Of a DNA stretch of 64,000 nucleotides, positions 29,740-38,581 are shown one piece after another. The position numbers and the translations under genes are program-made. Position 1 is the first letter of the stretch. Every line of letters begins with the position of its first letter. Below the pieces are notes generated by a model. That model was not told the DNA's origin. It saw nothing but the letters and a program-made list of their open reading frames with translations, and ran no database searches. The stretch comes from Streptomyces lydicus. GTDB lineage: Bacteria; Actinomycetota; Actinomycetes; Streptomycetales; Streptomycetaceae. The stretch lies in NCBI RefSeq assembly GCF_000717345.1, contig NZ_JNZA01000005.1, positions 62,001 to 126,000 on the forward strand, in the 5' to 3' direction.

Positions 29740-30554
29740 GCGAGGCGCAGGCAGCAGAGCAGGGGACCGGGCCGGCCGGGCGGTCCGGCGCCTACCAGGC
29801 GCACTTCCGGGTGTGGCGCGGCGAGGCGGGCGCCGGGGGCCTGAAGGACTTCACGGTCGAGGTGCACGAGGGCGAGGTGGTGCTCGACATCATCCACCGG
29901 CTCCAGGCGACGCAGGCGCCCGATCTCGCGGTGCGCTGGAACTGCAAGGCGGGCAAGTGCGGTTCGTGCAGCGCGGAGATCAACGGGCGGCCGCGGCTGA
30001 TGTGCATGACGCGGATGTCGGTGTTCGACCGTGCGGAGACGATCACGGTCACCCCGATGCGGACGTTCCCGGTCATCCGCGATCTGGTCACCGATGTGTC
30101 GTTCAACTACGCCAAGGCGCGGGAGATCCCGGCGTTCGTGCCGCCGCCGGAGCTGGCGCCCGGCGAGTACCGCATGCAGCAGGAGGACGTCGGGCGCTCG
30201 CAGGAGTTCCGCAAGTGCATCGAGTGTTTCCTGTGCCAGGACACCTGCCACGTGGTGCGTGATCACGAGGAGAACAAGGCCGCGTTCGCCGGGCCGCGTT
30301 TCCTGATGCGGATCGCCGAGCTCGACATGCATCCGCTGGACGCGGCGCCGGAGGCCGGTATCGACCGCAAGACCTCCGCCCAGGACGAGCACGGGCTGGG
30401 CTTCTGCAACATCACCAAGTGCTGCACGGAGGTCTGCCCCGAGCACATCAAGATCACCGACAATGCGCTGATCCCGCTGAAGGAGCGGGCCGCGGACCGC
30501 AAGTACGACCCGCTGGTGTGGCTCGGGAACAAGATCCGGCGTCGTACGGAATGA
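29736..30554 (+). CDS. sdhB: Succinate dehydrogenase iron-sulfur subunit
   Basis: The 272-aa subunit carries electrons from FAD to the membrane. All cluster ligands are visible: Cys70, 75, 78 and 90 for [2Fe-2S]; the CIECFLCQDTC block (Cys161, 164, 167, 171) and CNITKCCTEVCPEH (Cys224, 229, 230, 234) for the [3Fe-4S] and [4Fe-4S] clusters. The start is a GTG at 29736 overlapping sdhA. The stop overlaps the ATG of the following amidohydrolase by four bases, an unusual partner for this operon. Confidence 0.96.
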   Translation: MSEAQAAEQGTGPAGRSGAYQAHFRVWRGEAGAGGLKDFTVEVHEGEVVLDIIHRLQATQAPDLAVRWNCKAGKCGSCSAEINGRPRLMCMTRMSVFDRAETITVTPMRTFPVIRDLVTDVSFNYAKAREIPAFVPPPELAPGEYRMQQEDVGRSQEFRKCIECFLCQDTCHVVRDHEENKAAFAGPRFLMRIAELDMHPLDAAPEAGIDRKTSAQDEHGLGFCNITKCCTEVCPEHIKITDNALIPLKERAADRKYDPLVWLGNKIRRRTE

Positions 30555-31954
30555 AACTGAGCCGGCGGCGGGTGCTCGCGGGTCTCGGCGGCGTCCCGCT
30601 GGCCGCCGCGACCGGCGTACCCGACGGGCGCCGTGACCGGCCCGCCGCACCGGAGGAGGCCCCGGGCAGCAGGCGGACCACCCTGCTGCGCGGCGCCGAC
30701 CTGGTGCTGACCATGGACCCGCGGCTCGGCGAGGGCCCGCTCGGCACGCTGGAGAACGGCGTCGACCTCCTGCTGCGGCACGGCGCGATCGAGGCCGTCG
30801 GCCGGCGCCTCGACGCCCCGCCCGGCGCCCGGATCGTCGACGCCGGCGGCAAGATCGTCCTGCCCGGCTTCGTCGACCTGCACAACCACCTGTGGCAGGC
30901 GGCCATCCGCGGCGGCTGCGCCACCTCGGACCTCAACGGCTGGCTGTCCGGCTGCAACCGCGCGACCCTGCCGAGGATCGACGCCCGGGACATGTACCGC
31001 TTCGTCCACCTGGCCGCCCTGGACGCCCTCCAGGCCGGCGTCACCACCGTCGTCGACTGGGTGCACCCCATCCCGTACACCACCAGCGAGGCGTACGTGC
31101 GGGCGCTGGACGACGCCGGACCGCGCTTCGTCTACGCGGCCTGCCAGAAGGCCGCCGACCTCGCCCTCGTCGCCGACGTCAAGAAGAACCTCCTCGACCC
31201 GCTGCCGCTGGCCTCCGCCCAGGTGGCGGTGCACGCCGGGATGACGGTGCGCGACGAGCTGCGGCAGTGCCGCGAACTCGCCCGCGACCTGGGCGTGATG
31301 CTCAACTCCCATGTCCTGGAACACCGCGACGACCGCCGCGACGACCCGATCCGCGCGCTGCGCGAGGCCGGCGCCTTCGGCCCCGGCCTGCTGATGAACC
31401 ACGCGATCCACCTCACCGGCGAGGAGATCGCCCTGACCGGCGAGCACGACGTGCGGGTCGCCCACTGCCCGCTCAGCAACATGCGGCTGGCCTCCGGCAT
31501 CATGCCGCTGCCCGCACTGCACCGGCACGGCGTACGGGCCGCGCTCGGCCACGACGGCGGGACCAACGACACCTCGGACATGTTCAACGTGATGAAGGCG
31601 GCGGTCGGGCTCCAGCGTGCCCGGCACGAGGACGCCGGGATCCACCCCACCCTCCCGGCCGTGCTCCGGATGGCGACCCTCGGCGGCGCCGAATGCCTCG
31701 GCATGGCGGACCGGATCGGGTCGCTGACACCCGGCAAGCGCGCCGATGTCGTCGTCCTGGACCCCGGCACGCTCAACTTCGCCCCGCGCTTCGACTGGAC
31801 CAGCCAGATCGTCCTCAACGGGCAGCCGCCGAACGTCAGCGACGTGTACGTCGACGGGCATCTGCGCAAGTCCCGCGGGGAACTGCTGCATGTGGACACC
31901 GCGCGGGTGGTCCGCGAGGCGGAGCGGGCGGCGGCGCGCGTCCGGGCCGCCTGA
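30551..31954 (+). CDS. Tat-exported-type metal-dependent amidohydrolase (TRZ/ATZ/guanine deaminase-like)
   Basis: The 467-aa protein belongs to the amidohydrolase superfamily, which hydrolyses or deaminates ring or amide substrates. Metal-ligand motifs are in order: DLHNHLW, the SHVLEH region, NHAIHLTGEEI and GHDGGTND with the final Asp. The N-terminus MKLSRRRVLAGLGGVPLAAA looks like a twin-arginine signal, so it may act outside the membrane, which is uncommon for nucleobase deaminases. It overlaps the sdhB stop by ATGA and is therefore part of the sdh transcript. The substrate is unknown. Confidence 0.85.
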   Translation: MKLSRRRVLAGLGGVPLAAATGVPDGRRDRPAAPEEAPGSRRTTLLRGADLVLTMDPRLGEGPLGTLENGVDLLLRHGAIEAVGRRLDAPPGARIVDAGGKIVLPGFVDLHNHLWQAAIRGGCATSDLNGWLSGCNRATLPRIDARDMYRFVHLAALDALQAGVTTVVDWVHPIPYTTSEAYVRALDDAGPRFVYAACQKAADLALVADVKKNLLDPLPLASAQVAVHAGMTVRDELRQCRELARDLGVMLNSHVLEHRDDRRDDPIRALREAGAFGPGLLMNHAIHLTGEEIALTGEHDVRVAHCPLSNMRLASGIMPLPALHRHGVRAALGHDGGTNDTSDMFNVMKAAVGLQRARHEDAGIHPTLPAVLRMATLGGAECLGMADRIGSLTPGKRADVVVLDPGTLNFAPRFDWTSQIVLNGQPPNVSDVYVDGHLRKSRGELLHVDTARVVREAERAAARVRAA

Positions 31955-31998
31955 GCACTACCGCCGGACGCGGGCGGCCCCCGCGCCCGACGCCGCGC

Positions 31999-34677
31999 TC
32001 AGAACAGGCTCAGCAGTGCCTCCGTCGGGTCCTTGACCGTCGACTCCCCGTCCGGCAGGGCGAGTTCGAACCACACGGTCTTGCCGCGCGGCGTCCGGCG
32101 GCTGCCCCAGCCCTGGCTGAGCAGGCCCACCAACTGGAGTCCGCGGCCGCCCTCGTCGGTGTCGCGGGCGCGGCGGCGGCGCGGCTGCGCCAGATCGGCG
32201 TCCCAGACCTCGCAGACCAGCGTGCGGTCCAGCAGCAGCCGCAGCCGGATCTCGCCGTGGCCGTGCCGCAGCGCATTGGTCACCAGCTCGCTGACCAGCA
32301 GCTCCGTGGTGTCGACCAGCTCCTGCAGGCCCCAGTCCAGGAGCTGCTCGCGGGCCAGTTCGCGGGCCCTGGCCACCGAGCGGGCCTCCGGGGCCAGGCT
32401 CCAGTCACCCACCGCGTCCTTCGGCAGCCCGTGCACCCGCGCCATCAGCAGCGCGATGTCGTCCTCGCCGTGCGAGGTGTCCAGCGCGCTCAGCACGTGA
32501 TCGCAGGCGTCCTCCAGCGCGCGCCCGGCGTCCGAGAGGGCCGCCCGGAACGCCTGCAGGCCCTCGTCGAGCGGGTGATGGCGGGACTCCACCAGGCCGT
32601 CGGTGTACAGCGCGAGCAGCGCCCCGTCCGGCAGCTCCACCTCGATCTCCTCGAACGGCTCGCCGCCGACGCCCAGCGGCATCCCCGGCGGCACGTCGAG
32701 CAGCAGCGCGTCCTCGCCGTCCTCGACCAGCACCGGCGGCAGGTGCCCGGCGTTGGCGAAGGTGGCACGCCGGGTGACCGGGTCGTAGACGGCGTAGACG
32801 CAGGTGGCCAGGTAGACCTCGGAGAGGTCGGCGGTACGGGCGGAGCGGCCGGAGTCCAGCGCGCCCCGGGCGGAGCCGGGCCGGCCGCGGCCGGCCCCGG
32901 CGGTGGGCCGGCCGTCGCCGCTGCCGCCGAGCCCGCGGGCGATCTCGTCCAGCGCCGAGAGCACCTCGGCCGGCTCCAGGTCCAGCAGCGCCAGGGTCCG
33001 TACGGCGGTGCGCAGTTCACCCATCGCGACGGCGGCGCGCAGCCCGCGGCCCATCACGTCGCCGACGACCAGCGCCGTGCGGTGGCCGGGGAGTTCGATG
33101 ACGTCGAACCAGTCGCCGCCGACCTCGGTGGCGGTGGTGCCGGGCAGGTAGCGGCAGGCGATGTCGAGGCCGGCCGCCTCCGGGTCGCCGGGCGGCAGCA
33201 GGCTGCGCTGGAGTATCAGGGCGCGTTCGTGTTCGCGGCGGTAGAGGCGGGCGTTGTCGATGCAGACCGCGGCGCGCGCGGCCAGTTCGACGGCGAGCGC
33301 GGTGTCGCGCTCCCCGAACGGCTCGCTGCCCTTCGTGCGGGAGAACTGCACCAGTCCGACGACGGTGTCCCGGGCGACCATCGGGACGGCGAGGGTGGAG
33401 TGCACCACGGCGCCCAGCTCCGGCCCGTCGTCGCTCTCCCGGCCGGGGATGATCTGCGCCTGGGCGGTGCGCAGGGCGCCCGCGCAGGGGGAGTTGAACG
33501 GGTAGCGGTGGACGGCGCCGACCGCGACCGGGGTGTCCTCGGGGGACCCGCCGGCGTCGGCGGCGAACGGGGCGTCGGAGACCGCGCTGGCGAAGGCGAC
33601 CCGGCGCAGTTCGGCGCTGCCGTCGCTCATGCCGGGCGGCGCCTCGTCACCGGCCAGCAGGCCCTGGTAGAGGTCGACCGACGCCAGGTCGCAGAACTGC
33701 GGGACGGCGACGTCCAGGAGGGTGCGGGCGGTGGTCTCCAGGTCGAGGGAGTTGCCTATCCGGGCGCCCGCCTCGTTGAGCAGGGCGAGGTTGCGGCGGG
33801 CGTTGGCCGCCTCCCGCTCGGCCCGGCGGCGGCCGGTGACGTCGGCGGCGAGCGCCGCGACGCCGATGGGGCGGCCGCTGGCGCCGTGCAGCCGGTAGAG
33901 CGACACCGACCAGCGGCGGCGCTCCTCCTCGCCGGGTACCAGGCCGACCAGTTGCATCTCGGTGACCGGCTCGCCGGTGTCCAGGACGCGGCGCAGCGCG
34001 GCCGCCATCCGGTCTGCCTCGGACCGCGGCAGGAAGTCGTGCGGGGTACAGCCGCGGTACTTGCTCGCCGGGCCGCCGAAGACCGTGGCGAAGCGCGCGT
34101 TGACCCGCAGCAGCTTCAGGTCCGTGCCGAACAGGGTGAAGCCCATGGGAGATTGACCGAAAACGGCCTGCGAGGCGGCCAGGTCGGTCTCGATGCCGCG
34201 CAGCGCCCGGACGTCGACGACGACGCACACCGCGGCGCGCTCGCCGTCCTCGTTGCGGGAGGGCATCACGTAGATCTCGGCGAGCCCGTCGGCCGGTCCG
34301 CTCTCGTCCCTGCGATAGGGGACCAGGCCGGTCCACTCGCGGCCGTCGAGGATCTCGGACACCTTGCGGCGGCCGGTCTCCCGCAACTCGCTGGGCACGA
34401 AGGCTTCGACGGGGTCCTTGCCGAGGGCATACCGGGCGGGGATGCCGAGGAGCTGCTCGGCGCGCTCGCTCCACTGCTCGATCCGCCCGTCGGGGCCGAG
34501 CGAGAAGGAGGCCACCCGGATGTAGTCGTAGATGGAGCCGGGCCGGCTGCTCTGCCATACGGGCGGGCCCTGCGGCTCGCGCAGGGGCGGACGGCCACCT
34601 GGGTCGCCGGGGCCGTCCACACCGCCCTGACCCTCGGCCTGCGCGGGTTCTGCCCCGCCAGATGACATGTCGCTCAC
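31999..34677 (-). CDS. PAS-GAF-PP2C (SpoIIE) phosphatase with C-terminal histidine-kinase-like ATPase domain
   Basis: The 892-aa signalling protein has, in order, two PAS-like regions (about 50-150 and 165-290), a GAF domain (about 305-460), a PPM/SpoIIE serine phosphatase (about 490-720, with GGDWFDVIELPG, VGDVMGRGLRAAV and GEDDIALLMARV) and an RsbW-like ATPase (about 755-885: VSELVTNALRHG, DEGGRGLQLV, GKTVWFEL). Such proteins switch anti-anti-sigma factors by dephosphorylation and may rephosphorylate them with the kinase domain. There is no membrane segment, so it is a cytoplasmic sensor. Streptomyces has many paralogues, and the target here is unknown. The gene is next to a stand-alone kinase of the same type. 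Confidence 0.93.
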   Translation of the reverse strand: MSDMSSGGAEPAQAEGQGGVDGPGDPGGRPPLREPQGPPVWQSSRPGSIYDYIRVASFSLGPDGRIEQWSERAEQLLGIPARYALGKDPVEAFVPSELRETGRRKVSEILDGREWTGLVPYRRDESGPADGLAEIYVMPSRNEDGERAAVCVVVDVRALRGIETDLAASQAVFGQSPMGFTLFGTDLKLLRVNARFATVFGGPASKYRGCTPHDFLPRSEADRMAAALRRVLDTGEPVTEMQLVGLVPGEEERRRWSVSLYRLHGASGRPIGVAALAADVTGRRRAEREAANARRNLALLNEAGARIGNSLDLETTARTLLDVAVPQFCDLASVDLYQGLLAGDEAPPGMSDGSAELRRVAFASAVSDAPFAADAGGSPEDTPVAVGAVHRYPFNSPCAGALRTAQAQIIPGRESDDGPELGAVVHSTLAVPMVARDTVVGLVQFSRTKGSEPFGERDTALAVELAARAAVCIDNARLYRREHERALILQRSLLPPGDPEAAGLDIACRYLPGTTATEVGGDWFDVIELPGHRTALVVGDVMGRGLRAAVAMGELRTAVRTLALLDLEPAEVLSALDEIARGLGGSGDGRPTAGAGRGRPGSARGALDSGRSARTADLSEVYLATCVYAVYDPVTRRATFANAGHLPPVLVEDGEDALLLDVPPGMPLGVGGEPFEEIEVELPDGALLALYTDGLVESRHHPLDEGLQAFRAALSDAGRALEDACDHVLSALDTSHGEDDIALLMARVHGLPKDAVGDWSLAPEARSVARARELAREQLLDWGLQELVDTTELLVSELVTNALRHGHGEIRLRLLLDRTLVCEVWDADLAQPRRRRARDTDEGGRGLQLVGLLSQGWGSRRTPRGKTVWFELALPDGESTVKDPTEALLSLF

Positions 34678-34789
34678 GAGCCCCGTCCCCTCCAGCTCAT
34701 CGTGCCCGGACCGGACCAGCCTGAGTATCCAGCACCTCGGCTATCCGGAACACGGTCTTCACGATCACAGCACAGTCTCGATCGCAGCC

Positions 34790-34808
34790 CATCGACAAAA
34801 TGTCGATG
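34790..34808. promoter_or_regulatory. Inverted repeat between the kinase gene and the SpoIIE gene
   Basis: CATCGACA-AAA-TGTCGATG has perfect 8-base arms, 113 bases upstream of the SpoIIE-protein start and 32 bases past the kinase stop. It may be an operator of the former or a terminator of the latter. Confidence 0.4.
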
Positions 34809-34839
34809 AAATGGCAACGATCAGGACCCCACCTGTCTC

Positions 34840-35337
34840 CTAACCAGCCACCGACAGCTCGAACCACACTGTCTTGCCACTCTTTCCGCGCCGGGTCCCC
34901 CAGCGGCGCGAACTGCACGCGACCAGCTGCAATCCGCGGCCTCCCTCGTCGTCCGGGGCGGCGGTGCGCTCCTGCGGCGGGTCGGGCAGCGGATCGGAGA
35001 CCTCGACGAGCAGCCCGCCGGCGCTCAGCAGCACCATGCGGACTCCGATCGGCCCGCTGGCGTAGCGCAGGGAGTTGGTGACGAGCTCGCTGACGAGTAG
35101 TACGGCCACATCGGCGGCGCCGTTCACTCCCCAGTCGTGCAGCACCCGGCGGACCATCGTGCGGGCGGTGCGCACCGCGCCGGGGTCTGCCGGGAAGCTC
35201 CATTCGGCGACGGGTGAACCGGTGGCCACACTGCGCTTGCGGGCGCCGGGGGTGCCGGGTTCCGGGACCCCTGCCGCTGCGCTGTCGCTCACGCCGATCA
35301 CATCCCAGCCCGATGGCATGCCCCTCGGATTGCCCAC
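34840..35337 (-). CDS. RsbW/SpoIIAB-like ATP-binding anti-sigma kinase
   Basis: The 165-aa protein is a single HATPase domain. The N box is LLVSELVTNSLRYA, the G1 box EVSDPLPD, the G2 region DDEGGRGLQLV, and the C-terminal strand GKTVWFELSV. Proteins of this class bind sigma factors or phosphorylate antagonist proteins. The first 45 residues are non-conserved. The ATPase core closely resembles the C-terminal domain of the neighbouring SpoIIE protein, suggesting an older duplication or a functional pair. No sigma factor or antagonist gene lies beside it. Confidence 0.9.
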   Translation of the reverse strand: MGNPRGMPSGWDVIGVSDSAAAGVPEPGTPGARKRSVATGSPVAEWSFPADPGAVRTARTMVRRVLHDWGVNGAADVAVLLVSELVTNSLRYASGPIGVRMVLLSAGGLLVEVSDPLPDPPQERTAAPDDEGGRGLQLVACSSRRWGTRRGKSGKTVWFELSVAG

Positions 35338-35546
35338 ATTGAAGGGCTCAACCAGGACATACCCGGTATCGCGCTCTCGGTACCGCCCTCAACGGTGCAC
35401 TGTGCCACAAATGGCGCATAAGGGGGCGAGGGTGCCCGAGGGGTGGACGGCCGGGCGCGACGGAGGGGACGGGGTACGCGGGGCGCGGACAGGGGCGGAC
35501 GCGGCACCGTACGCGCTCGGCACCCGGTCTCCCCGCCTGCCGCGGG

Positions 35547-35960
35547 CTACGGCCGTACGCCGGTCGCCCCCGCCAGCCGGCGCATCGCCTCGGCCACCGC
35601 GGGACGGTCCTGGTCCAGCCAGTCGACCTGTGACTCCTCGCCGGGCAGCAGCCAGCGCAGCTCGTCGTGATCCTGCAGGGGCCGCGGCACCCCGGACACC
35701 AGCCGGGCCGTCCACACCTGCAGGACGTAACCGGGCCGCAGCACCCACTCCCCCGGGATGCGTTCCCCGGCGGCCGCCTCGACGCCCAGCTCCTCGCGCA
35801 GCTCGCGCTCCAGCGCCCGTTCGGGCGTCTCGCCGTCCTCCACCTTGCCGCCGGGCAGCTCCCAGCGGCCGGCCAGCGCGGGCGGCGCGCTGCGCCGTGC
35901 GGCCAGCAGCCGCCCGCCTTCGCACACCGCTCCGCCCACCACTACGCGCACCGTCGTCAT
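35547..35960 (-). CDS. NUDIX hydrolase, MutT-like
   Basis: The 137-aa protein contains a complete Nudix box at residues 38-60 (GKVEDGE, then RELREELGV), which binds Mg and cleaves nucleoside diphosphate-X bonds. The surrounding sequence (VVVGGAVCEGGRLLAARR before the box, and WLLPGEESQVDWLDQDRP at the end) is typical of MutT-type enzymes that clean oxidised nucleotides such as 8-oxo-dGTP. Whether that is the true substrate cannot be read from sequence. It is separated by 51 bases from the small SPOR-like gene. Confidence 0.93.
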   Translation of the reverse strand: MTTVRVVVGGAVCEGGRLLAARRSAPPALAGRWELPGGKVEDGETPERALERELREELGVEAAAGERIPGEWVLRPGYVLQVWTARLVSGVPRPLQDHDELRWLLPGEESQVDWLDQDRPAVAEAMRRLAGATGVRP

Positions 35961-36011
35961 GCGCGGCAGCCTACGTCCCCCGCCCCCGTCCCGCTTCCCG
36001 CCCGCCGCCTC

Positions 36012-36191
36012 TCAGGTCGTCGCGCGGTCGACCTTCTCGACCACGTAGAGCTGCCGCCGGCCGCGGGTGTCGAGCCGGTCGGCCACCCGCTCCGCCTCCG
36101 CCCGGGTGGCATAGCGACCGACGCGGTACCGGTTGCCGCCTTCGTCCTGGCGGATGACGAGCCAGGGGAGCACCGCCCCACCCTCGGTCAT
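36012..36191 (-). CDS. 59-aa SPOR-like small protein
   Basis: MTEGGAVLPWLVIRQDEGG... is a short protein with a strong GGAGGGG ribosome-binding site before the ATG at 36191. Its RYRVGRYATRAEAERVADRL stretch is the characteristic beta-alpha repeat of SPOR-type domains, which bind peptidoglycan in larger proteins. Here there is no signal or anchor. The longer in-frame reading from 36566 covers non-coding-looking sequence and is rejected. The function is unknown; I recall similar proteins widely in Streptomyces. Confidence 0.8.
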   Translation of the reverse strand: MTEGGAVLPWLVIRQDEGGNRYRVGRYATRAEAERVADRLDTRGRRQLYVVEKVDRATT

Positions 36192-36454
36192 TGCGCCCCT
36201 CCGTCCGCCGCACAGCGCGCCGTTGCGCGCCCCTGGTCTGCTGATGCCGAAATCGCAATCCGCATATGCCCGAGCGTACGCCCGACCTTCACTCACCGGA
36301 TATGGATTTACACAAAGAGATACCGAACCGGCCACCCGCGGGCCTCCGGCGAACCGGAAACGACCTGCGAGTGGCCGGTTTTGCCCAATGCCTCGGGCGG
36401 TTTGTGGTGATGTGCTAGGGCGCGCACGCCCCGGGAGGGACGTCGCCGCTCGAC

Positions 36455-38155
36455 TCAGGCCCCGGCATGCGCCTTGGCCTCGTCGGTCTCGGCCGCGGCC
36501 GCCGCCTCGGCGTCGCTCTCCGCGGCCAGTTCGCGCTCGGCCTGCAGCAGCGACGGGTTGCGCCACGCGCTGCGCACGCCCCAGAAGTAGAAGGCCAGCC
36601 CGATCGCGGCGACCAGGACGATGTCCCAGCCCTCCGGCAGGTAGCCCTTACCGCCGAACTCCTTACCGCCCATGTACGAGACGGCGGCCATGACCAGCAG
36701 GTAGGCCACCATCCAGGCGCCGGCCTTGAGGTGCGGGCGCAGCGCCGCCCACGGCTTGCGGCCCTGGGTCAGCGGCTTGCCGATCTCGTACCAGGCCCAG
36801 ACCGGCAGCCCGACGGCCATGATCAGGATGACCTTGCCGGTGAGCGGCCAGCGGCCCCAGTACAGGACCAGCGAACCGAAGATCATCGCGACCGGCGCGA
36901 CGATCGGCATCGCCCGCAGCTTGACCGGGCGCTTGAGGTCCGGCGAGATGCGGCGCAGCGACATCACGGCGACCGGCCCGGTGATGTACGAGATGACCGT
37001 GGCGACGGAGACGATCTCGGCGAGCGAGCCCCAGCCGCGGAAGACCGCGAGGAAGAGGAACGCGATCACGAGGTTGAGCAGCAGCGCCGGACGCGGCACA
37101 CCGGTCTTCTTGTCCACCTTGCCGAAGACGCCGGGCAGATGGCCGTTCTCCTGCACACCGTGGATCATGCGGGAGGTGGTGGCGGCGTAGATCATGCCGG
37201 TGCCGGACGGCGAGATGAAGGCATCCGAGTACAGCAGCAGCGCCAGCCAGTTCAGGCCCCAGGCCACAGCGAGGTCGGCGAGCGGCGAGTTGAAGCCGAG
37301 ACCGGCCCAGCCGCCGCCGGCACCCAGCTTGTCGCCGGGGACCGCCATCAGGAACGCGACCTGGAGCGCGACGTAGATGACCAGCGCGATCAGGATCGAC
37401 CAGACGACCGCCTTGGGCAGCGACCGGCCGGGGTTGCGGGCCTCACCGGCGAGGTTCAGCGGCGACTGGAAGCCGTTGTAGGCCCAGACGATGCCGGAGA
37501 CCGCGACGGCGGTGAAGACCGAGCTCCAGCCGTTGGGGGTGAAGCCGCCGTGGTGGGTGATGTTGCCGGTGTCGAAGTGCGCCATCATCAGCGCGCTGGC
37601 GGTCAGCACGGGCACCACGACCTTGAAGACCGTGATCGCGGTGTTGGTCTTCGCGAACAGCGAGATCGCGAACCAGTTGAGGAAGAAGTAGAAGATCAGC
37701 AGGATGCTGGCCAGTCCGACGCCGGTGCCGGTCAGCTCCTTGCCGTCGTACAGCGCGTGCGCCCAGCCGAAGTCCCAGGAGCTCATGTACTGCACGGAGG
37801 CGGTGGCCTCACCGGGGATCACCGAGACGATGGCGATCCAGTTCGCCCACGCCGCGAGGTAGCCGGCGAGCGAGCCGTGCGAGTACTGGCCGTAACGGAC
37901 CATGCCGCCGGCCTTGGGGAACATCGCACCGAGCTCGGAGTAGGTGAGCGCGATGGTGAGCGCGACCAGCGCGCCGATGATCCAGGCGACGATCGCGGCC
38001 GGACCGGCGATGGCCGCGGCGCGCTCGGCACCGAAGAGCCAGCCCGACCCGATGATGGAACCGAGACCAGTGGCGGTCAGGGCGATGGTCCCGAGGGACC
38101 GACGGTAATTCGAATGCGAACCCTGCTCCGCACCCTCGGTATTCGTCGTGCTCAC
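36455..38155 (-). CDS. APC family amino acid permease
   Basis: The 566-aa transporter has about 12 membrane helices and opens with the family signature in TALTATGLGSIIGSGWLFGAE. Helix residues such as AFISPSGTGMIYAATTSRM and YNGFQSPLNLAGEARNP are typical of the amino acid-polyamine-organocation group. The C-terminus is an acidic, Ala-rich cytoplasmic tail. The GTG start at 38155 has AGGAGA upstream. A GntR regulator follows on the same strand 426 bases upstream and could control it. The substrate is not predictable. Confidence 0.9.
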   Translation of the reverse strand: MSTTNTEGAEQGSHSNYRRSLGTIALTATGLGSIIGSGWLFGAERAAAIAGPAAIVAWIIGALVALTIALTYSELGAMFPKAGGMVRYGQYSHGSLAGYLAAWANWIAIVSVIPGEATASVQYMSSWDFGWAHALYDGKELTGTGVGLASILLIFYFFLNWFAISLFAKTNTAITVFKVVVPVLTASALMMAHFDTGNITHHGGFTPNGWSSVFTAVAVSGIVWAYNGFQSPLNLAGEARNPGRSLPKAVVWSILIALVIYVALQVAFLMAVPGDKLGAGGGWAGLGFNSPLADLAVAWGLNWLALLLYSDAFISPSGTGMIYAATTSRMIHGVQENGHLPGVFGKVDKKTGVPRPALLLNLVIAFLFLAVFRGWGSLAEIVSVATVISYITGPVAVMSLRRISPDLKRPVKLRAMPIVAPVAMIFGSLVLYWGRWPLTGKVILIMAVGLPVWAWYEIGKPLTQGRKPWAALRPHLKAGAWMVAYLLVMAAVSYMGGKEFGGKGYLPEGWDIVLVAAIGLAFYFWGVRSAWRNPSLLQAERELAAESDAEAAAAAETDEAKAHAGA

Positions 38156-38581
38156 GTGCTGGTCTCCTGGTCTTCCCCCGTGCCGTGCACAAACTTCGCC
38201 ATCGTAAGAGCGAATCCGAAGATCGGCTGCCCGCTCTCGACAAAAAGACCCGCCCAGTTGAGGCTCTGTGAGGTTTCCAACACCAAGATCCGAGGGTCAC
38301 GTACGGACATATCCCGACAAAGGGGACGTAACGCCGGGAACCAAAGGCACCTACGGATCCGGTACACGGCCTTCACATCCGCCCTCTTCGCGACCCCGGA
38401 CCCCCACAACGGGGACCGAACCGGCCACTCAGGGACAGGATCGGCGACGCGGGGACCAGGCCACCCCACAGGTCCGTTATGTCCCGGTCATGCAGGATCG
38501 GGCCCGTCACACCGGACGGGCCGCTCCTCCGGGACCGGGCCGCACACCCCCGGTCGCGCGAGCGTCACCGCTCGTCCCCGG
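38156..38581. promoter_or_regulatory. Intergenic region between the GntR gene and the APC permease
   Basis: The 426 bases hold the permease promoter near 38160-38330. A small hairpin CGAGCG-TCAC-CGCTCG (38559-38574), right after the GntR stop, may end that transcript. I see no credible gene, and no copy of the GGCAAC-N5-GTTGCC repeat found upstream of the GntR gene. Confidence 0.35.

Noticed and set aside
30892..34665. A 1257-codon plus-strand open frame
   Set aside because: It runs across the amidohydrolase and antisense to the SpoIIE gene, both of which have unmistakable motifs; it is a compositional shadow.
36192..36566. N-terminal extension of the 59-aa SPOR-like protein
   Set aside because: A strong ribosome-binding site precedes the ATG at 36191, and the upstream part looks non-coding.
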